A stretch of 64,000 bases of DNA. Origin: Amycolatopsis japonica. Lineage in GTDB: Bacteria; Actinomycetota; Actinomycetes; Mycobacteriales; Pseudonocardiaceae. The stretch spans positions 8,797,001 through 8,861,000 of the forward strand of contig NZ_CP008953.1 of the NCBI RefSeq assembly GCF_000732925.1. The letters run 5' to 3'. The notes beneath the pieces are model-generated. The model saw only the letters and a program-made list of their open reading frames with translations. It did no database searches and was not told the DNA's origin. Within the stretch, counting starts at the first letter, position 1, and every line of letters begins with the position of its first letter. The position numbers were made by a program, and so were the translations under genes. Of the stretch, positions 48,009 to 56,639 are shown in pieces.

Positions 48009-48071
48009 CTCACGTGCTCGAAAGCGGAACTCGCGTGATTAGAAGGCGAACTCGCGTGATTGGAGGGCGCA
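48009..48071 (-). repeat. 21-bp tandem repeat family B, locus 2, inside the aftB 3' end
   Basis: Three contiguous 21-bp units (48009-48029, 48030-48050, 48051-48071) share CTCGCGTGATT(A/G)GA. The last about 10 codons and the stop of the AftB gene (48039-48071) lie within units 2 and 3. Locus 1 is at 32595-32657. Confidence 0.75.
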
Positions 48072-49787
48072 CACGACGGGAGGGGTGGCGACCCGCGGGA
48101 ATCGTACGGAGCCGCGCGTGAAGGAACCGGCGAAGTTGTCCGCGAAGCGGGCGGCGGTGAGCGGGTCGCGCACCGAAGCGTCGATCGCGCGAAGGGCAGG
48201 GCAGTCGAGTGCGGCTCGGGCGGCGGCGACGTCCTCGGCGCGGGCCGGGCCGCCTTCGGCGATCGGGAGGCGGGCGGAGTTCGCCAGTTCCCAGACCGGC
48301 GGCAGCCATTTCTGGTGACCGGGGCGGCCGTTGGGGAGCGACGTCGAATGCGCGGCGAACGGGTTGGCGAGGCCGTAGCCGTCGCGCAGCCGCACATCGA
48401 GCGGGATCAGGAGGCCGAGGGCGCCCATGCTGTCCGCCGCGACGGTGACGTACGGCCGGTCCGTCGGGTACGCGTACCAGCGCCTGGTCGCGTAGTCCTG
48501 GACCAGCACCGCAGGGCCGACCACGCCGTGAATGGCCTCCAGCGCCGACGGCATCAACGGGTGGTCGGCGTAGTCGCCGGCCAGGACCGGGTGTTCGTGC
48601 CCGATCGACCGCGACCAGAACGACCGCTCGTCCGTGACGCCGACGGCGCGCGGAGAAGCCGAGGACGCCGGGCGGAGCGACGCGGCGGCCACGAACGCCC
48701 AAATCCCGACGACGACCAGGAATGCCACGGTCAGCCTCGTCACCGGCAAGGCCAGCACGGGCAACAGCAGGCAGAACAGCGCCGGGAGCAGCATGCGCCC
48801 GTGCATGAAATCCCCGCCGACGCGGATCACGTACCCCGCGAGCAGCACCGCGCCGACGAGCGGGACCGCGGTGAGCACCACGAACGTCTTGTCCACAGTG
48901 GACGAAACCGTGGCGGCCGCGACCGCGAGCACCAGCAACGGGAGCCACAGCCAGTACGGCTGGACGAGATCCACCAGATAGGCCCAGCCGCGGGCCCAGT
49001 TCACCTCCGACGCTTCCTTGACCAGGGCGGTGTTCGGCGTCAGCAGACCGTAGTAGCCCATGCGGAACACCTGATACGCCAACGGGAGCGCGCCCGCCAC
49101 GGCCAGCAGGCCCAGCGCACGACGACGTCCCGGACGCAGCAGCACGAGCAGCGCCACCAAGGCGACGACGCTGAACAGCGCGAGATCCGGCCGCACCAAC
49201 GGCCCGAGACCGGCGACCAGCGCGACCGGCCAGCTGCGCAGATCGTCCACTGTGGACGCACGGCGGACGAGCAGCCACCAGGTGCCACCCAGCCACAGAG
49301 TGATCAGGCCGGTCTCCAGCCCGGACGTCGCGAAGTCTCGGAACGGCGGCAGCGCGCAGACCACCAGCGCCCCGGCGGGCGCGAGGCCATGGAACGCCAG
49401 CGGCTGGTAGAGCCGCCGGGCGCCGTCCAGGCCGAAGAACAGCCCGACGACGGAGAAGACCAGTCCGGTAACCACGGAGATCCACTCCAGCGGCACGCCC
49501 GGAATCAGCCCGAGCACGCTCAGCACCGCCGTCCACAAAGGACTGGTGTTCGTCTCGACGCGTTCGCCGATGTTGAACACCGGCCCGTTGCCCGCGAGGA
49601 TCTGGCGAACCGTCCGCAGCACGATCAGCCCGTCGTCGCTCATCCAGCGACGGCGCCAGGCCAGGTCGGCGTAGACCATCAGCACCAGGCCGAACCCGAA
49701 CCACGTCCAGGTCGACGGCCGGCGGAACCAGGCGCGCGAAGGCCAGTCGGGCGTGTTCTCACCCGTGGTCGTGTTCGTCTGCGTCAT
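48039..49787 (-). CDS. aftB: AftB-like terminal arabinofuranosyltransferase
   Basis: 582-aa GT-C membrane glycosyltransferase with 9-10 helices. The first extracellular loop has the catalytic WMSDDGLIVLRTVRQILAGNG (Asp51-Asp52) followed by NTSPLWT, which matches mycobacterial AftB (Rv3805c), the enzyme that adds terminal beta-1,2-arabinofuranose from decaprenyl-phospho-arabinose. The mid-part VIRVGGDFMHGRMLLP is also conserved. A periplasmic C-terminal domain follows (about 390-580). ATG 49787. The final residues (CALQSREFAF) are encoded by repeat family B, so the natural C-terminus has been altered. Supports an arabinan-containing cell wall. Confidence 0.85.
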   Translation of the reverse strand: MTQTNTTTGENTPDWPSRAWFRRPSTWTWFGFGLVLMVYADLAWRRRWMSDDGLIVLRTVRQILAGNGPVFNIGERVETNTSPLWTAVLSVLGLIPGVPLEWISVVTGLVFSVVGLFFGLDGARRLYQPLAFHGLAPAGALVVCALPPFRDFATSGLETGLITLWLGGTWWLLVRRASTVDDLRSWPVALVAGLGPLVRPDLALFSVVALVALLVLLRPGRRRALGLLAVAGALPLAYQVFRMGYYGLLTPNTALVKEASEVNWARGWAYLVDLVQPYWLWLPLLVLAVAAATVSSTVDKTFVVLTAVPLVGAVLLAGYVIRVGGDFMHGRMLLPALFCLLLPVLALPVTRLTVAFLVVVGIWAFVAAASLRPASSASPRAVGVTDERSFWSRSIGHEHPVLAGDYADHPLMPSALEAIHGVVGPAVLVQDYATRRWYAYPTDRPYVTVAADSMGALGLLIPLDVRLRDGYGLANPFAAHSTSLPNGRPGHQKWLPPVWELANSARLPIAEGGPARAEDVAAARAALDCPALRAIDASVRDPLTAARFADNFAGSFTRGSVRFPRVATPPVVCALQSREFAF

Positions 49788-49840
49788 GACCCCGCCCGGC
49801 TCGGTTGCGTGCGCAGGAGATCAGGTCCGCGGCCCGCGCG

Positions 49841-50458
49841 TCAAACCGCCCGGGCGGACAGGCAGGCCTGTGGCCATTTCCTCCCTTCCATGATCAGCCG
49901 CGCGGCGACCTCGAAACCGGCCAGACCCAGCAGGTCGGCGATCCGGCCGGGATCCAGCAGGTAGGCGTCGTAGCTGACGGGGTGGCCGTACGCCTTTTCC
50001 GGACTCAGCCGCTCGTCACCGACGTGGAATCCGACCAGCAGACGGCCTCCGGGCGCGAGCGTGCGGCGGAACTCCGCGAAGACGTCGGGGAGCACCTCCG
50101 GCGGCAGATGGAAGATCGACCACCAGGCGACGAGACCGTCCAACGAGCCGTCGCGGAAATCCAAGGCCGTCATCGATCCGACGGAAAACCGCTGGTCAGG
50201 GAACTGACGACGAGCCACTTCGATCATTTTCGGCGACAAGTCGACACCCGTGACGTCGAGGCCGAGCGACGCCAGGTGGGCGGTGACGTGGCCAGGTCCG
50301 CAACCGACGTCGGCGACCGGGCCGCGTACCTGTTCGGCGAACGCGGCCAGCATCGCGCGGCTGATCGGCTCCTGGTCGAAGCGCGGGCCGATCAGCGCGG
50401 CGTAATCCTCGGCGACGGTGTCGTAGGACTCGCGGGTGGCGTCGAGATGAGTGGTCAC
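49841..50458 (-). CDS. Class I SAM-dependent methyltransferase
   Basis: 205 aa with SAM motif I VADVGCGPGHVTAHL, acidic VTGVDLSPKMI and the LDGLVAWWSIFHLPPE post-motif. It would methylate a small molecule, unknown. GTG 50458 is supported by TAGCGT (minus, 50467-50472) 8 nt upstream. Same strand as AftB (53-bp gap) and the secreted protein gene upstream, but with its own apparent promoter. Confidence 0.88.
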   Translation of the reverse strand: MTTHLDATRESYDTVAEDYAALIGPRFDQEPISRAMLAAFAEQVRGPVADVGCGPGHVTAHLASLGLDVTGVDLSPKMIEVARRQFPDQRFSVGSMTALDFRDGSLDGLVAWWSIFHLPPEVLPDVFAEFRRTLAPGGRLLVGFHVGDERLSPEKAYGHPVSYDAYLLDPGRIADLLGLAGFEVAARLIMEGRKWPQACLSARAV

Positions 50459-50490
50459 GGTGGGCGACGCTAGCGGCACCCACCGACAAT

Positions 50491-52101
50491 TCACGGTTCG
50501 AGCAGCCCTGCGTCCCTGGTCAGATCCTCCGGCGCCGCCACCGCGGCCACCGGCGTGCACCCGGTCGCGGGATCCGCCGCCGAATCCGTGCCGTCGTGGT
50601 GCGCGGCACCGGATCGGGTCAGCTGACGCGAGCCGACGTCGAAGCACACCTGGTACGAGCCCGGAGCCAGCCGCTCGAAGGCGTACCGCCCGTCCGGCCC
50701 GGTGACGGCCGAGCCGACCTCCTTGCCCGACGCGTCCTTCAAAGTCACCTTCACGTCCGGGACGCCGAGTTCGTCGCGGCTCTGGAGGCCGTCCTTGTCC
50801 TTGTCCAGCCACACGAAGTCGCCCAGCCTGCTCGTCGGCGCGTTCAGCCCCGCCGCGAGCGTCAGGTCGACGCGTTTACGCGGGCCGACGGTGGTGGTCG
50901 CGGTGCAGCCGGTCGCCGGGTCGGCGTCCGAATCCTTCGTGTCGTCGCCCGCGTCCTTGGCCGTATACGTGAACGGAAGCCCGGCGATGTCGAAGCAGAC
51001 CTGGTAGATGCCGTCCTTCAGCTTGGTGAAGCGGTACTTGCCGCCGGCGTCCGTGGTGATCGTCCCGAGCGCCTTGCCCGACGCGTCCTTCAACGTCACC
51101 TTCACGCCCTGGACGCCCGGCTCCCCGGCGTCCTGCAGGCCGTTCCGGTCGACGTCGTCCCAGACGAACTCGCCGATCTCGTCGATCGCGGGCGGCGGGG
51201 TGACCTTGATGGTGGTGGTCGCGGTCTTCTTCGGCAGGGTGCCGCTGGAGACGGTCACGGTGCTGACGTGGCCGTTGTCCGCTTCGGTGACGTTCTTGTG
51301 GTCGCAGGTGACGGTCGCGGACTTGCCGCTTTCGAGGCTCGCGATCGGCGCGGGTTTCACGTCGCAGTACGGGTCGTCGACCTTGATGTCGGTCAGCGTC
51401 GTGGTGCCGTCGTTGGTGACCGTGAACCGGTAGTTCGCGGTGGTACCCGCCTCGATGGTGGCCGTGGCGCCCCAGGCGCCGCTCGCCGGATCCCGCACCT
51501 CCGCCTTCGCCGAGAACGAGGCGACCTGCAGGTGGACGCAGTCCCACATCACCCAGTTGCGGTCGGTTGCGGCGAAGAACTTCACGGAGCCGGCCGACGG
51601 CGGGGCGGTGGACGGCGGGAAGTCCTGCCGCGCCAGCGCGCCGTCGGTTTCGACGGCATGCGTGACCTTGAGCTTGTTCTCCAGGACGACCTTGCCAGAA
51701 CCGTCGTAGAACCGCAGTCCTGTTTCCTGGACGGCGTCCGTGCGCTGGACGTTCGTGCCGGTCCAGTCGGTCAGCGTGTAGACGGCGCCGGGCACGAACT
51801 TCAGCGCCGCGTAGGCGGTGCTGACCATCTTGTCCGGGGTCGCGATCAGGGCGTATCTGCCGCCATCGGGCTGGTAGCCACTCGCCGTCGACAGCCGGGG
51901 CTGCTTGCTCCTCGGCGTGCCCGGTGGCACCGGGGCGGCCGGGCTGAACGTGTATCCGGCGGGCGGGCTGCCCTGCTCGACGCTCGGGTTCGGCGCGGCG
52001 CCGCCGGTGCAGCCGGACGGGACGGTCGTCGCCTGCGCGTACGAAGGGACGAAGCCGGAGACGAGCGCGCCTGCCGCGATGAACACCAGTGCCCTTTTCA
52101 C
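50491..52101 (-). CDS. Secreted protein with two SdrD-type B domains
   Basis: 536 aa. A signal peptide (MKRALVFIAAGALVSGFVPSYAQA) is followed by a region of about 180 residues with no recognised fold. A DUF11-like beta module comes next (TATIEAGTTANYRFTVTNDGTTTLTDIKV, in part). Two SdrD B/Cna-B-like repeats follow, IGEFVWDDVDRNGLQDAGEPGV and LGDFVWLDKDKDGLQSRDELGV (given in part), each with YQVCFD. B domains bind calcium and act as stalks. No LPxTG motif or membrane anchor follows, so the protein is released or held by other means. ATG with AAAAGG. Confidence 0.85.
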   Translation of the reverse strand: MKRALVFIAAGALVSGFVPSYAQATTVPSGCTGGAAPNPSVEQGSPPAGYTFSPAAPVPPGTPRSKQPRLSTASGYQPDGGRYALIATPDKMVSTAYAALKFVPGAVYTLTDWTGTNVQRTDAVQETGLRFYDGSGKVVLENKLKVTHAVETDGALARQDFPPSTAPPSAGSVKFFAATDRNWVMWDCVHLQVASFSAKAEVRDPASGAWGATATIEAGTTANYRFTVTNDGTTTLTDIKVDDPYCDVKPAPIASLESGKSATVTCDHKNVTEADNGHVSTVTVSSGTLPKKTATTTIKVTPPPAIDEIGEFVWDDVDRNGLQDAGEPGVQGVKVTLKDASGKALGTITTDAGGKYRFTKLKDGIYQVCFDIAGLPFTYTAKDAGDDTKDSDADPATGCTATTTVGPRKRVDLTLAAGLNAPTSRLGDFVWLDKDKDGLQSRDELGVPDVKVTLKDASGKEVGSAVTGPDGRYAFERLAPGSYQVCFDVGSRQLTRSGAAHHDGTDSAADPATGCTPVAAVAAPEDLTRDAGLLEP

Positions 52102-52154
52102 AGGGCTGAAGCTAATGAGCGCGACCGGCTTCCGTCATCACCGAACGGTGTCGT

Positions 52155-52207
52155 CCGGCGCCCCGATCAGGGAGAACAAGTCTCGCCGAGAGTGATCGGG
52201 GCGCCGG
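52155..52207 (-). terminator. Terminator of the first PhoX gene
   Basis: CCGGCGCCCCGATCA (52155-52169) pairs with TGATCGGGGCGCCGG (52193-52207), 15 perfect bp, starting 7 nt after the stop at 52214. Confidence 0.85.
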
Positions 52208-52213
52208 AAGGCA

Positions 52214-54316
52214 CTACTTGACGCCGATGCGGCCGACCTGGCCCCAGCGGCCCTTCTTCCACACCGACACGATCGCCGGCCGCGGCTGCGAAGTGCCGCC
52301 GTCCGGCCAGTGCGACGTCGGGTTCGCGGAGCTGTCCGCGTCCTCACCCGGGTGCTGCACGGCGACGAGCACCAGGTGGTCGGTCACCACCGGGCCGCAG
52401 CATTCCGCGCCGACCGGGACCGACAGGAACTGCTTGACGTGCCCACGTTCCGGACCGTCGACCGGCACCGAGAACAGCCCGTCGTGGGAGCCGAGCGCGT
52501 TGCCGTCGGTGGAGATCCACAGGTTGCCGTGCCGGTCGAACGCGACGTTGTCCGGGCAGGAGATCGGGCTGACCTGCTCCTTCGGGAAACCGCCGAAGTA
52601 GGTGTCCGCCGTCTTCGGGTCACCGCAGACCAGCAGGAGCCGCCAGGAGAACTTCGTCGACGCGGCGTCGCCTCGGTCCTCTTCCCACTCGAGGACATGG
52701 CCGTTGCGGTTGTTCGGCCGCGGGTTCGGCTCGTCGACGTTCGCCTTGCCGGCGGGGCCACGCTGGCTGTTGTTGGTCAGCGCGGCGTAGATCCGGCCGT
52801 TGACCGGGTTCGGTTCGATGTCCTCGGGCCGGTCCATCTTGGTCGGCTGGACCTTGTCCGCAGCCTGCCGGGTGAACACGTAGACCTCTTCGGCAGTGAA
52901 ACCGTCCACAAAGGACTGATTCCCCGCGGCCAGCGGGATCCACTCGCCGACGCCGTCGAATTCGCCGTCCGACGGCAGTTTGCCGGTGCCGTCGATCTCG
53001 GCGGCCGGGCTGTCGCCGGTGAAGCGGGCGACGTACAGGGTGCCTTCGTCGAGCAGCGCCGAGTTGTGGCGGCGCGCGTGCGCGCTCTTGCCCGGCTTGT
53101 ACTTGCCCTTGGAGACGAACTTGTAGATGTACTCGAAGCGCTCGTCGTCACCGGAGTAGACGGCGACGCGGCCGTCCTTGGTGATCTTGACGTTCGCGGC
53201 CTCGTGCTTGAACCGGCCGAGCGCGGTGTGCTTGATCGGCGTCGAGTTCGGGTCGTTCGGGTCGATCTCGACGACCCAGCCGAAGCGGTTGGCCTCGTTG
53301 GGCTCCTGCGCGAGGTCCCAGCGCTTGTCGAACCGCTCCCACTTACGGGTGCTGGCGGCACCGGAGAAGCCGTACCGCTTCAGGCGCGCGGCCGCGACCG
53401 GGTCGGTGACGCTCGCCGCGTTGGCGAAGTACTGGTTGACGTTCTCCTCACCGGAAAGCACGGTGCCCCAAGGGGTCACGCCGCCGGCGCAGTTGTTCTG
53501 CGTGCCGAAGACCTTGCGGCCGGTCGGGTCCGCGGAGGTCTTGAGGAACTTCGAGCCCGCCGCCGGGCCGCGCACCTCGAAGGCTGTGTTCAGCGTGATG
53601 CGGCGGTTGAACGGGCTCGGCACGGTGCGCAGCGCGCCGCCGATCGGGTCGCGGAAGGCCTGGACGACCGAAAGGCCGTGCGCGGCCCACGCGATCTTGA
53701 CCTGCTCCTCGGTCGGGTTCGCCGGGTCGTACTGGTCGGCCGGGAACATGTGGACCTCGGTGGTGTACTCGTGGTTCACCACCAGCAGGTTGCGGATGCC
53801 CAGCGGATCCTGCGGGATCAGGCCGACGAAGTCGTTGTTGTAGCCGAACTGCTTCGCCTGCGCGGCCGCGGTCTGCTTGCGGAAGTCGAACTTCGGGGCG
53901 CCGAATTCGACCGCGTCGCCCCAGCGGATGACGACGCGCTGGTCGTAACCCTCGGGGATGGTGATGGCGTCGAGCGTGTTCGGCGGCACCGCTTCGAAGT
54001 CGGTGCCGGGCACCGGACGCCCGGGGCGGCCCGGCTTGCCGTGGCCGGCGGCGGAGACGTCAGCCGGGGTCTCGGCGGCGGCCGTACCGGACAGCGCGGC
54101 GAAACCACCGGCGGTCGCGGCCAGCACGGCGCTCGCCTTCAGCGCGCCACGACGGGAAAGCATGTTCTTGACGACGTCGCCGAAGTACTCGTTGTCCGAC
54201 GTGTTCGGCTCGGGGTGGGCGCACGCGTTGCCGCAGCGGTACTCGCAGGTGACCGCGGAGCGGCCACCGGGGTGGGAGGTGATCAACGGCAGGAGCCGCT
54301 GAGGCTCGAAGGACAC
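52214..54316 (-). CDS. PhoX-family alkaline phosphatase, copy 1
   Basis: 700-aa exported PhoX (DUF839) phosphatase that removes phosphate from organic esters with Fe/Ca cofactors. An N-terminal segment with CEYRCGNACAH precedes a Tat-type signal around residues 51-80 (SRRGALKASAVLAATAGG). Family landmarks follow: NNDFVGLIPQ, LVVNHEYT, the NCAGGVTPWGTVLSGEENVNQ core (part) and EPNPRPNNRNGHVLEW. GTG 54316 is preceded by GGAGG; longer frames run into the terminator of copy 2. A PHO-box-like pair lies upstream (54403-54424). Close paralogue of copy 2. Confidence 0.92.
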   Translation of the reverse strand: MSFEPQRLLPLITSHPGGRSAVTCEYRCGNACAHPEPNTSDNEYFGDVVKNMLSRRGALKASAVLAATAGGFAALSGTAAAETPADVSAAGHGKPGRPGRPVPGTDFEAVPPNTLDAITIPEGYDQRVVIRWGDAVEFGAPKFDFRKQTAAAQAKQFGYNNDFVGLIPQDPLGIRNLLVVNHEYTTEVHMFPADQYDPANPTEEQVKIAWAAHGLSVVQAFRDPIGGALRTVPSPFNRRITLNTAFEVRGPAAGSKFLKTSADPTGRKVFGTQNNCAGGVTPWGTVLSGEENVNQYFANAASVTDPVAAARLKRYGFSGAASTRKWERFDKRWDLAQEPNEANRFGWVVEIDPNDPNSTPIKHTALGRFKHEAANVKITKDGRVAVYSGDDERFEYIYKFVSKGKYKPGKSAHARRHNSALLDEGTLYVARFTGDSPAAEIDGTGKLPSDGEFDGVGEWIPLAAGNQSFVDGFTAEEVYVFTRQAADKVQPTKMDRPEDIEPNPVNGRIYAALTNNSQRGPAGKANVDEPNPRPNNRNGHVLEWEEDRGDAASTKFSWRLLLVCGDPKTADTYFGGFPKEQVSPISCPDNVAFDRHGNLWISTDGNALGSHDGLFSVPVDGPERGHVKQFLSVPVGAECCGPVVTDHLVLVAVQHPGEDADSSANPTSHWPDGGTSQPRPAIVSVWKKGRWGQVGRIGVK

Positions 54317-54402
54317 AGGGCCTCCATGGTCGCGGTGGGTACACGTAGTCCAGTCGGGGGAACGCCGTGACGTTAAGCGACCAAAACGATCCGGCCCTGG
54401 CC

Positions 54403-54424
54403 AGAAGATGAACAGCGCGCGAAC
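54403..54424 (-). promoter_or_regulatory. PHO-box-like direct repeat before PhoX copy 1
   Basis: On the minus strand GTTCGCGCGCT (54414-54424) is followed directly by GTTCATCTTCT (54403-54413), two 11-bp units with GTTC at the same phase. This matches the actinobacterial PhoP site pattern (GTTCACC units, 11-bp period). It lies about 90 nt before the start codon. Binding by PhoP is inferred. Confidence 0.55.
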
Positions 54425-54427
54425 GAG

Positions 54428-54463
54428 CGATGGCGCGCTGCCGGACCCGGTAGCGCGCCATCG
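54428..54463 (-). terminator. Terminator of PhoX copy 2
   Basis: CGATGGCGCGCT (54428-54439) pairs with AGCGCGCCATCG (54452-54463), 12 perfect bp, about 33 nt after the stop at 54496 and just before the PHO-box-like site of copy 1. Confidence 0.82.
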
Positions 54464-54495
54464 ACCAAAAGTACTGCTAGATCGTTGCTTTTCGA

Positions 54496-56538
54496 CTAGG
54501 AGCCGATGTCGGACAGCCCGTGCCTGCCCGGTTTCCAGACCGCCACCACCGAGGGACGGGGCTGGTTTTCGCCGCCGTCCGGCCAATGGGAGGCCGGTTT
54601 GTCGGCGTTCGCGCCGTCGACTTCACCCGGATGCTGGACACAGACCGTGACGATCTTCCGCTCGACGATCGGGCCGCAAGTCTCCGCGCCGCGGGGCACG
54701 GTGAGGAACAGCTTCAGCTCGCCGCGGTTGCGGCCCTCCAGCGGCACCGAGTAGAGGCCGTCGTTGATGCCGAGGGCGCCCGCCGAGTCGGTGGAGATCC
54801 AGAGGTTGCCGTGCCGGTCGAAGGCCACGTTGTCCGGGCTGGAGATCGGCGAGACCTGATCCTTGGGGAAGCCGGCGAAATAGGTGTCCGGCGAGGCCGG
54901 ATCGCCGCACACCAGGAAAAGCCGCCAGCTGAACGTCAGCGCGAGCGCGTCCCCGCGCCGTTCTTCGAGCTCCAGCACTTGACCGTGCTTGTTGTTCAGC
55001 CGCGGGTTGGGCTCGGTGGCGCCTTCCTTGCCGGGGTTGCCACGCTCGACGTTGTTGCTGAGCGCGCAATAGATCCGGCCGGTGTACGGATGGGCCTGGA
55101 TGTCCTCGGGACGGTCCATCTTCGTGGCGCCCACCCGGTCGGCCGCCTCGCGGGTGAAGACGTACACCTCTTCGGCGGTCATTCCGTCCACAAAGGACTT
55201 GTTCCCGGACGCCAGCGGGATCCACTCGCCACCGCCGTCGAATTCGCCGTCGCTGGGCAGTTTCCCGGTGCCGTCGATCTCGGAGACCGGGCTGTCGCCG
55301 GTGAACCGGCCGACGTAGAGCGTGCCGTCGTCGAGCAGGGTCATGTTGTGGCGCCGGGCATGCGCGCTGTCGCCCGGCTTCATGCGCCCCTTGGAGATGA
55401 ACTTGTAGATGTACTCGAAGCGTTCGTCGTCGCCGGAGTACGCGACCACGCGGCCGTCCTTGGCGACGCGGATGTTCGCCGTCTCGTGCTTGAACCGCCC
55501 GAGATGCGTGTGCTTGACCGGGGTGCTGTCGGGATCGTTCGGGTCCAGCTCGATCACCCAGCCGAAGCGGTGGGCCTCGTTCGGTTCCCTGGCGATGTCC
55601 CAGCGCGCGTCGAACCGCTCCCACTTGCGGGTGGTGGCGGTGCCCTTGATGCCGTACCGCGCGTAGCGCTTGCGCTTCACGGGATCGGTCACCGTTTCGG
55701 CGTTCCCGAAGTACTGGTTGATGTTCTCCTCGCCGGACAGGATCGTGCCCCACGGCGTGACGCCGCCCGCGCAGTTGTTCATCGTGCCCAGCACCACCGT
55801 GCCGGTGGGGTCGGCGGCGGTCTTGAGCAGATCGCTGCCCGCGGCGGGGCCCGTCACCTTGAACGGCGTGTGCAGCGTGATCCGCCGGTTGTAGCGGGAC
55901 ATCTTCGGCCGCAGGTGCCCGGTGTCGCGTCCGCGCGACACCTGGACGACGGTCAGTCCGTGGGCCGCCCACGCGATCTTGACCTGTTCCTCGGTCGGGT
56001 TGTCCTTGTCGTAACCGCGGAACATGAACTCTTCCGAGGTGTACTCGTGGTTCGTGACCAGGAGCGACGTGAGGCCCCAGTGGTCGAGCGGCAACAGCGC
56101 GGCGAAGTCGCAGTTGTAGCCGAACTGCTTCGCCTGCGCCTCGGCGGTCTGGTGGTCGAAGTCGAATTCGGGCGCGCCGGGCAGAACCGCGTCACCCCAG
56201 CGGATCACGATGCCCTGCTCGTAGCCCTCGGGCACCACGACGGCGTCGAGCGTGTTCGGCTGGACCCGTTTGTAGTCGGTGCCGGGTGGCGGTTTCGGCC
56301 GCCCCTCGGGAGCGGCGGACGCCGGCGCCGCGAGCGCGAGCGGCGTCCCGGCGGCCAGTGCGACGACGGCCGTCGCCTTCAGCGCGCCACGGCGGCTCAC
56401 CGCGCCGAGCACGTCGGCGAAGGTGGGGTTGTCCGACGTGTTCGGCGCGTCGTGGAAGCACGCGTCGCCACAGCGATAGGTACAAGTCACTGACGCCCGG
56501 CTTGGTGAGTGGCCGGCCAGTAACGGAAGGAACTTCAC
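54496..56538 (-). CDS. PhoX-family alkaline phosphatase, copy 2
   Basis: 680-aa paralogue of copy 1. It has the same Cys-containing start (CTYRCGDACFH), a Tat-type signal (AVSRRGALKATAVVALAAG) and the DUF839 landmarks CDFAALLPLDHWG, LVTNHEYTSEE, NCAGGVTPWGTILSGEEN and NPRLNNKHGQVLELEE. GTG 56538 follows GGAGG. TAGCGT lies about 30 nt further up (minus, near 56570). Tandem arrangement with copy 1 suggests duplication for phosphate scavenging. Confidence 0.92.
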   Translation of the reverse strand: MKFLPLLAGHSPSRASVTCTYRCGDACFHDAPNTSDNPTFADVLGAVSRRGALKATAVVALAAGTPLALAAPASAAPEGRPKPPPGTDYKRVQPNTLDAVVVPEGYEQGIVIRWGDAVLPGAPEFDFDHQTAEAQAKQFGYNCDFAALLPLDHWGLTSLLVTNHEYTSEEFMFRGYDKDNPTEEQVKIAWAAHGLTVVQVSRGRDTGHLRPKMSRYNRRITLHTPFKVTGPAAGSDLLKTAADPTGTVVLGTMNNCAGGVTPWGTILSGEENINQYFGNAETVTDPVKRKRYARYGIKGTATTRKWERFDARWDIAREPNEAHRFGWVIELDPNDPDSTPVKHTHLGRFKHETANIRVAKDGRVVAYSGDDERFEYIYKFISKGRMKPGDSAHARRHNMTLLDDGTLYVGRFTGDSPVSEIDGTGKLPSDGEFDGGGEWIPLASGNKSFVDGMTAEEVYVFTREAADRVGATKMDRPEDIQAHPYTGRIYCALSNNVERGNPGKEGATEPNPRLNNKHGQVLELEERRGDALALTFSWRLFLVCGDPASPDTYFAGFPKDQVSPISSPDNVAFDRHGNLWISTDSAGALGINDGLYSVPLEGRNRGELKLFLTVPRGAETCGPIVERKIVTVCVQHPGEVDGANADKPASHWPDGGENQPRPSVVAVWKPGRHGLSDIGS

Positions 56539-56580
56539 GCGGACCTCCGTATCTGCAGTTCGGGAGGTCGACGCTAGGGC

Positions 56581-56617
56581 ACCGGACCAACGAGAGGAAA
56601 CCCCTCGTTGGTCCGGT
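56581..56617 (-). terminator. Terminator of the MarR-MFS operon
   Basis: ACCGGACCAACGAG (56581-56594) pairs with CTCGTTGGTCCGGT (56604-56617), 14 perfect bp, 20 nt after the MFS stop and before the PhoX copy 2 promoter. Confidence 0.85.
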
Positions 56618-56639
56618 GTTCACCTTTTGTTCCGATTTA
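56618..56639 (+). promoter_or_regulatory. Weaker PHO-box-like repeat before PhoX copy 2
   Basis: GTTCACCTTTT (56618-56628) followed by GTTCCGATTTA (56629-56639). The first unit holds the consensus GTTCACC; the second keeps GTTC only. It points away from the gene and overlaps the last MFS codons, so this call is less secure than the one at 54403. Confidence 0.35.

Noticed and set aside
48009..48071. CRISPR-like array
   Set aside because: The 21-bp units are contiguous with no spacers, and no cas gene is present.
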